The position numbers and the translations under genes were made by a program. DNA of 64,000 nt. Origin: Leucobacter sp. OH1287 (lineage in GTDB: Bacteria > Actinomycetota > Actinomycetes > Actinomycetales > Microbacteriaceae). How positions within the stretch are numbered: the stretch's first letter is position 1; each line of letters starts with the position of its first letter. The stretch is taken from assembly GCF_003859945.1 (NCBI RefSeq), contig NZ_RQYM01000011.1:1-64000 (forward strand), read 5' to 3'. This document shows, one piece after another, positions 59,938 through 64,000 of this stretch. A model generated the notes under the pieces. It made no database searches. It saw only the letters and a list, made by a program, of their open reading frames with translations, and was not told the DNA's origin.

Positions 59938-61695
59938 ATGACAGGTAACTCAAAGGCAGCGTCGCAGCAGAGTACAACGGCACAGGCCGAGTCACCACCG
60001 GTCGAGGCTCGGGAGGCTGTTAGCGCAAACGGTGGGTCAGCAGAGCACAACCAAAAGGTGATGTTCCGTGTCACTGCCCCCGGCTACCGCTACCCAAAGT
60101 GGAAATACTGGCTGCCGATGTTGAGCACCGCCTGCAGCGATGCCACGCTGGTGAGTCTGCCGGTGCTACTCGGTGTGATTATTGACACATTCGCCTCTGG
60201 GCGTGCGGACCAGGCTCCGCCGCTGCTTGCCGCTCTCGTGTTCATTATCCTGTTTGTTGCGGTTAACGAGTTCATTGGGTTCGGGATTTCCATCAGGTTC
60301 ATTCAGGAGCTTGCAAGAGACTGGCGTGGTTATGCCGCCGAAAAGATTAAACACCTGGGTGCGAAAACCGATCCGGGCGAGGTTATCTCGGTTGTAAACA
60401 AGGACTCTGTTACTATCTCGCAGGTGGTTTATGCGCTGCCAGACCTGGCTGGCGGGATTATGCTGACCATCGTTGGGTCGGTGCAGCTGTGGTTGATTGA
60501 TCCGCTAGTTGCCGTGGTTGGGATTACCGGCATGCTGATTGCAATTATCCTGATCACGCTGATCACGAAAGCGCTGGAGAGCCGGGTTGAGAAACGACGC
60601 GAGGCGGCGGGGATTAACGCCTCCCGCACCGCGGACATCGCAACCTCGCTGCGAACCATCGCCGGTCTTGGTGCTGGCACTGAGATGTTTCGGCGCTACC
60701 GCAAGTCGGCGCTCAAGCTGCGACAGGCCAATCTCGCATACAGCAGGGTTTCTGTGTGGATCAACGGGGCGAGGCTGTTCCTCCTCGGTTTGATCATGCT
60801 GCTCGCTGTTGGATTCGCACTGCGTGGAAAACAGGATGGTGGGGTGTGGGTTACCGAGGTGCCGCCGGGTCAGCTGGTTGCTGTTGCGGGTGTTATCACG
60901 ATGATGTCCGGTTCGTTGTGGGTGCTGGAGTTTGTGATGGTGTCGATTCGTAACGCGAAAACCTCTCTCCGGCGGATGCAGCGGCTCGCCGACAGTGCGG
61001 AGGCGAACCGCACTAACGGTCTGAACGGTGTTAACGGCCTGAACGGCAGCGGATCCACCAGCGAGGCCGTGAGCGCGTTCAACCCCGCGCCGATTATCGC
61101 CGCGGCTGGGGCAATAAACTATCTGGATCCGCGCGACTATGCCCTGACAGCGCAGCAGCTTTCTGAGCAGCTGACCGCGGCACTGCGACTGCGCAATCCC
61201 GACGATCGGGTGCTGTTAAGCCAGTCAAACGATTACGTGTTTGAGGGCACGCTCGCTGAGCACCTGCAGCTTGGCACTGACGGACTGAGCGAGCAGACGA
61301 TGATGGGGCTGCTGGAGATTACGGAGTCGACCGAGATTGCGTGGCGGCTTGGCGGATCCACCCCGGAAGAGTTCTTGGCGGCTCGCATCACCTCGGAGGG
61401 CGCGAATCTCTCGGGTGGGCAGCGGCAGCGGCTTGCGCTCGCCAGGACGCTCGCACAGGGTGCGGCGGTGATAGTGCTGGCGGAGCCGCTTAACTCGGTT
61501 GATGAGCCGAGCCAGAAATACATCTATGACAGGCTTGAGATGCTGGTTGGATCGCCGGGGTTGCTCCAAAAAACCAGGCAGGTTTATGTTGTCAGCACAA
61601 CCGCTGAGGCGCAGCGGAGAGCCGGTGCAGCGGAGCGCAGCGGCGCAGCAGAGCGCGGCGGCGCGGCAGATCGCAGCGGGGAAGCGGGTGAGTGA
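59938..61695 (+). CDS. ABC exporter half-transporter with degenerate nucleotide-binding site (subunit A)
   Basis: A 585-residue fusion of six-helix membrane domain (about 50-345) and nucleotide-binding domain. The NBD lacks any Walker A GxxGxGK(S/T). Its Walker B-like region reads VIVLAEP (Ala for the Mg-binding Asp, near 512) and the switch His is replaced (VVSTTAE). It keeps a perfect signature LSGGQRQRLALAR (near 490), a Q-loop-like LLSQSND and D-loop SVDE. It therefore can only complete the ATP site of a partner. Low-complexity NGLNG and Ala/Glu/Arg tails occur at the linker and C-terminus. It overlaps the partner gene by eight bases. Substrate unknown. Confidence 0.88.
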   Translation: MTGNSKAASQQSTTAQAESPPVEAREAVSANGGSAEHNQKVMFRVTAPGYRYPKWKYWLPMLSTACSDATLVSLPVLLGVIIDTFASGRADQAPPLLAALVFIILFVAVNEFIGFGISIRFIQELARDWRGYAAEKIKHLGAKTDPGEVISVVNKDSVTISQVVYALPDLAGGIMLTIVGSVQLWLIDPLVAVVGITGMLIAIILITLITKALESRVEKRREAAGINASRTADIATSLRTIAGLGAGTEMFRRYRKSALKLRQANLAYSRVSVWINGARLFLLGLIMLLAVGFALRGKQDGGVWVTEVPPGQLVAVAGVITMMSGSLWVLEFVMVSIRNAKTSLRRMQRLADSAEANRTNGLNGVNGLNGSGSTSEAVSAFNPAPIIAAAGAINYLDPRDYALTAQQLSEQLTAALRLRNPDDRVLLSQSNDYVFEGTLAEHLQLGTDGLSEQTMMGLLEITESTEIAWRLGGSTPEEFLAARITSEGANLSGGQRQRLALARTLAQGAAVIVLAEPLNSVDEPSQKYIYDRLEMLVGSPGLLQKTRQVYVVSTTAEAQRRAGAAERSGAAERGGAADRSGEAGE

Positions 61696-63550
61696 AACTG
61701 TGGCGGCGATAAACAGCGACAAAACCGAGCGTGAAACAGCACAGCAGGGCCAGGCATCTGCCCTGCCGATGCTCGGCCAGAAAGCGACCTGGCTGAGAAT
61801 CGCAAAATACGCGATGCGAACCCCGTGGCGTCTCGCCTACACTATGACCCTGTTCTTGTCCGCGTCACTGATGAGCGTCTTCGTGCCGATTGTCATCGGC
61901 CGAGTGATTGATGATGCCGTCAGCGGCAAACTAACTGAGTTCCCGCTGCTGCTTTTAACCATGATCTTTGCGGTTGTGTTGCTGCGGGCGGTGCTGTTGA
62001 TGATGGCGCGGTATCAGGAGGAGTTCGTGGGAACCGCGATCCACCAGCAGATGGGGCTTGACGCGGTTGATGCGGCGCTGCAGTTGAACGCCCAGACGAT
62101 CGAGGATTCCGGTTCGGGCGATCTGGTTAACCGGGTCACCAACGATCTCGATGCCGTTCACCAGAACGTCACCAACTATCTGCCGTCACTCATTTACATC
62201 TCGATCTACCTGGCGGTGCAGCTGGTGACGGTCGTGGTCATCAGCCCGGTGATGGGTGTTGTGATGCTGCCACTGGTTATCGGTATGTGGCTGGTGCTGT
62301 GGCAGATGCTGCCGCGGATCGCGAAACGCACCGAGATTGCCGCAACCGAGACATCGACACTGGTCACCCGCGTCACCGAAAACGTGCGCGGTTTAAGCAC
62401 CGCACGCGAACTCGGGATTGTTGAACAGCGGGAGGAGCTGCTGAACCGGCAGAGCGAGGCTGTTTACCACGCTACCTCACGCACTATTCGGCTGCGGGTT
62501 GTGATGAACGCTTCCGTCAGCATTCTTGCCTATCTGCCGCTGCTGTTTGCGATCCTGTTGGGTGCTTTCGCGGTTTCGCAGGGTTGGACCAGCTGGGGTG
62601 TGATCTCCACTATCTCCCTGATGATCTTCAGCATGTACTGGATGATCACAGAGTTTGGTTATTCGCTTGATAAACTGCGTGAGGCCGCGGTTGTGATCGG
62701 CCGGGTGCTCGGCATTATTGGGCTTGCCGAGGAGCAGATCGCCGCCCGGGAGCGGGTTCTCGCGAAACAGGCCACCGCTGGTGCTGGCGGTTCCGGTGCA
62801 GCTGGTGGATCCGCCACCGCTGCCGCCACTCTCGGCGCCGCTGACACCGCCGCCCTCGACACTGCTGTTGCCGTTGCTGACCTCGACTACGGCTACACCA
62901 GCTCACACCCCGTAATCAACGATCTCAGCCTGACAGTGAGACGTGGCGAGTCTCTCGCGCTCGTCGGCAGGTCCGGCTCGGGTAAAACCACGCTCGCCCG
63001 GTTAATCGCGGGGTCCCTCAGTGCTGACCACGGCTCGGTGATGGTGCTCGGCGGTGAGGTCGGCCACGGCAGGTTCCCAACCGATCCGCACAGTGACGGC
63101 AGGCCGAAGCTGCTGATCTGCACACAGGAGGCGCACCAGTTCGTCGGCACCCTCGCAGACAACCTTACGGTGGTGAAACCGAACGCCAGCGAACCCGAGA
63201 TGCTTAACGCGCTCACAGCCGTTGGCGCTAACTGGGTGAGCGAACTGCCGCAGGGGCTCAACACTCTGCTCGGCTCAGACGGTTACGAACTAACCCGCGA
63301 CCAGGTGCAGCAGATGGCGCTGGCGCGCATTATTTTGGCGGATCCACACACCGTCATCCTGGACGAGTCAACGACCCAGCTGGAGTTCGCCCCCGCCGCC
63401 GAATCCGTGCAGGCGGTTATGCAGGGCAGGGCGGTTATTATCGTCAGCCACGATGCGCGAATCGCGGGGCTGGCGGATCGCGCTGTGTTACTGGACGAGG
63501 GGAAGATCATCACTCAGGGTACCCCAGCGGAGGTGTTCGGGCGCCTCTAA
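61688..63550 (+). CDS. ABC exporter half-transporter with intact Walker sites and degenerate signature (subunit B)
   Basis: A 620-residue membrane-NBD fusion, the partner of the preceding protein. Six helices span about 55-335. The NBD has Walker A GRSGSGKTT (near 425), Q-loop LICTQEA, Walker B VILDES (near 556) and switch IIVSHDA (near 585), but the signature is ELTRDQVQQ in place of LSGGQ (near 533). Pairing with the LSGGQ of subunit A yields exactly one competent ATP site. GTG 61688 is chosen because it overlaps the upstream stop by eight bases; the longer upstream frame is antisense-like and unsupported. A Gly/Ala insert lies near 370-395. Substrate unknown. Confidence 0.88.
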   Translation: MSETVAAINSDKTERETAQQGQASALPMLGQKATWLRIAKYAMRTPWRLAYTMTLFLSASLMSVFVPIVIGRVIDDAVSGKLTEFPLLLLTMIFAVVLLRAVLLMMARYQEEFVGTAIHQQMGLDAVDAALQLNAQTIEDSGSGDLVNRVTNDLDAVHQNVTNYLPSLIYISIYLAVQLVTVVVISPVMGVVMLPLVIGMWLVLWQMLPRIAKRTEIAATETSTLVTRVTENVRGLSTARELGIVEQREELLNRQSEAVYHATSRTIRLRVVMNASVSILAYLPLLFAILLGAFAVSQGWTSWGVISTISLMIFSMYWMITEFGYSLDKLREAAVVIGRVLGIIGLAEEQIAARERVLAKQATAGAGGSGAAGGSATAAATLGAADTAALDTAVAVADLDYGYTSSHPVINDLSLTVRRGESLALVGRSGSGKTTLARLIAGSLSADHGSVMVLGGEVGHGRFPTDPHSDGRPKLLICTQEAHQFVGTLADNLTVVKPNASEPEMLNALTAVGANWVSELPQGLNTLLGSDGYELTRDQVQQMALARIILADPHTVILDESTTQLEFAPAAESVQAVMQGRAVIIVSHDARIAGLADRAVLLDEGKIITQGTPAEVFGRL

Positions 63551-63646
63551 CCAGAGTGTTTGAGTTTCTAAAAGCTGAGCGCTACAATCTAATTAATATC
63601 TGCTAAGCCTGCAGTAACCCCCTGTATGTTAAGCGAAGGAGCTGGC

Positions 63647-63967
63647 ATGATAAATAAGCTTTACTACCTCATGGCGGGGCTTATTGCTGTGTTGTGTGCG
63701 ATGATCGCTGCTCTATATACATTGACAGAGGACACGTCTTTCCCGTTGAACACTAACTACGCTGTTAGCGTGAGCAGTGGAGAGAGTAAACTTTCTAAGA
63801 CCGAACTTATAGAGCATTTTAATTCGTTTGTTAGCGAGCATGACGTTGAAGTCTATAAAGTCGCAGCGGATCAAGCAAACTTTATTGGAGGGCGGAACCT
63901 TTTTTACTTTGGGGATGATCACTCAGATGATGGGAGCCGGTTAGACTGGTTTAACCCTGGACTTTGA
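63647..63967 (+). pseudogene. N-terminal fragment of a membrane protein, stopped early near the window edge
   Basis: A 106-residue frame with a strong N-terminal transmembrane helix (MINKLYYLMAGLIAVLCAMI, residues 1-20, continuing) and a soluble region with FNSFVSEHDVEVYKVAADQANF and NLFYFGDDHSDDGSRLDWFNPGL. The ATG has GAAGGA at good spacing. It resembles the start of bacteriocin-associated multi-pass or MacB-like permeases, in which a periplasmic domain follows the first helix. After the TGA the same frame continues open to the window end (GKLYHADKLQN), so a nonsense mutation of a longer gene is possible. Base composition is lower in G+C than its neighbours. Family call is tentative. Confidence 0.5.
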
Positions 63968-64000
63968 GGCAAACTGTATCACGCTGACAAGCTTCAAAAC

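Overview
The window is about 60% G+C and gene-dense. It reads as one contiguous chromosome segment of a high-GC Gram-positive (Actinobacteria), most likely a Micrococcales member close to Microbacteriaceae. The grounds are: menaquinone-only quinone synthesis, the 32-residue actinobacterial ribosomal protein bS22, HspR-type HAIR operators before clpB, an IdeR/DtxR-like iron box, tRNA genes with encoded CCA, many apparently leaderless promoters, and the pheA / lipid kinase / serS / HAD order. The family placement is inference. No phage, insertion sequence or CRISPR array was seen.

Layout. 1-9.2 kb: D,D-carboxypeptidase, an N-domain-less ClpB under two HAIR sites, a SpoU methyltransferase, tRNA-Arg, a YihY/BrkB membrane protein, phosphohexomutase and purine nucleoside phosphorylase. 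9.2-15 kb: redox genes (orphan fumarate reductase/succinate dehydrogenase flavoprotein, SIP-domain protein with iron box, LpdA-type quinone reductase, cupredoxin lipoprotein, succinate-semialdehyde dehydrogenase). 15-20 kb: five tandem DUF4190 membrane-protein genes. 20-32.2 kb: menaquinone synthesis (menC, B, E, A, D, F, G, a long-chain polyprenyl diphosphate synthase) with three small membrane-protein genes, followed by an FprA-type reductase. 32.2-40.8 kb: housekeeping genes (pyrE, TauE/SafE, two HAD phosphatases, pgm, pheA, lipid kinase, serS). 40.8-44.2 kb: two convergent tRNA-Ser genes, each followed by the same long hairpin, enclosing an SPFH / zinc-ribbon / small membrane protein module. 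44.2-52.7 kb: an LCP cell-wall ligase, then a complete six-gene mevalonate operon in the order known from Streptomyces CL190. 52.7-64 kb: winged-helix regulator, upp, tadA, a stand-alone CDF C-terminal domain, proC, KtrAB, ArsR regulator, bS22, glutaredoxin-like protein, a complementary-degenerate ABC exporter pair, and a gene that stops early near the right edge.

How it fits together. The mevalonate operon makes IPP/DMAPP, the polyprenyl synthase lengthens them, and MenA joins the chain to the naphthoate made by MenF-D-C-E-B. MenG methylates the product, and LpdA is a candidate consumer of the quinone. The most unusual genome-scale signal is the palindrome GGATCC: I counted about 100 copies by eye where base composition predicts about 20. 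It occurs in coding and intergenic DNA, often as GCGGATCCGC. A second pattern is a TANNNT -10 box placed 6-7 nt before the start codon of about fifteen genes.
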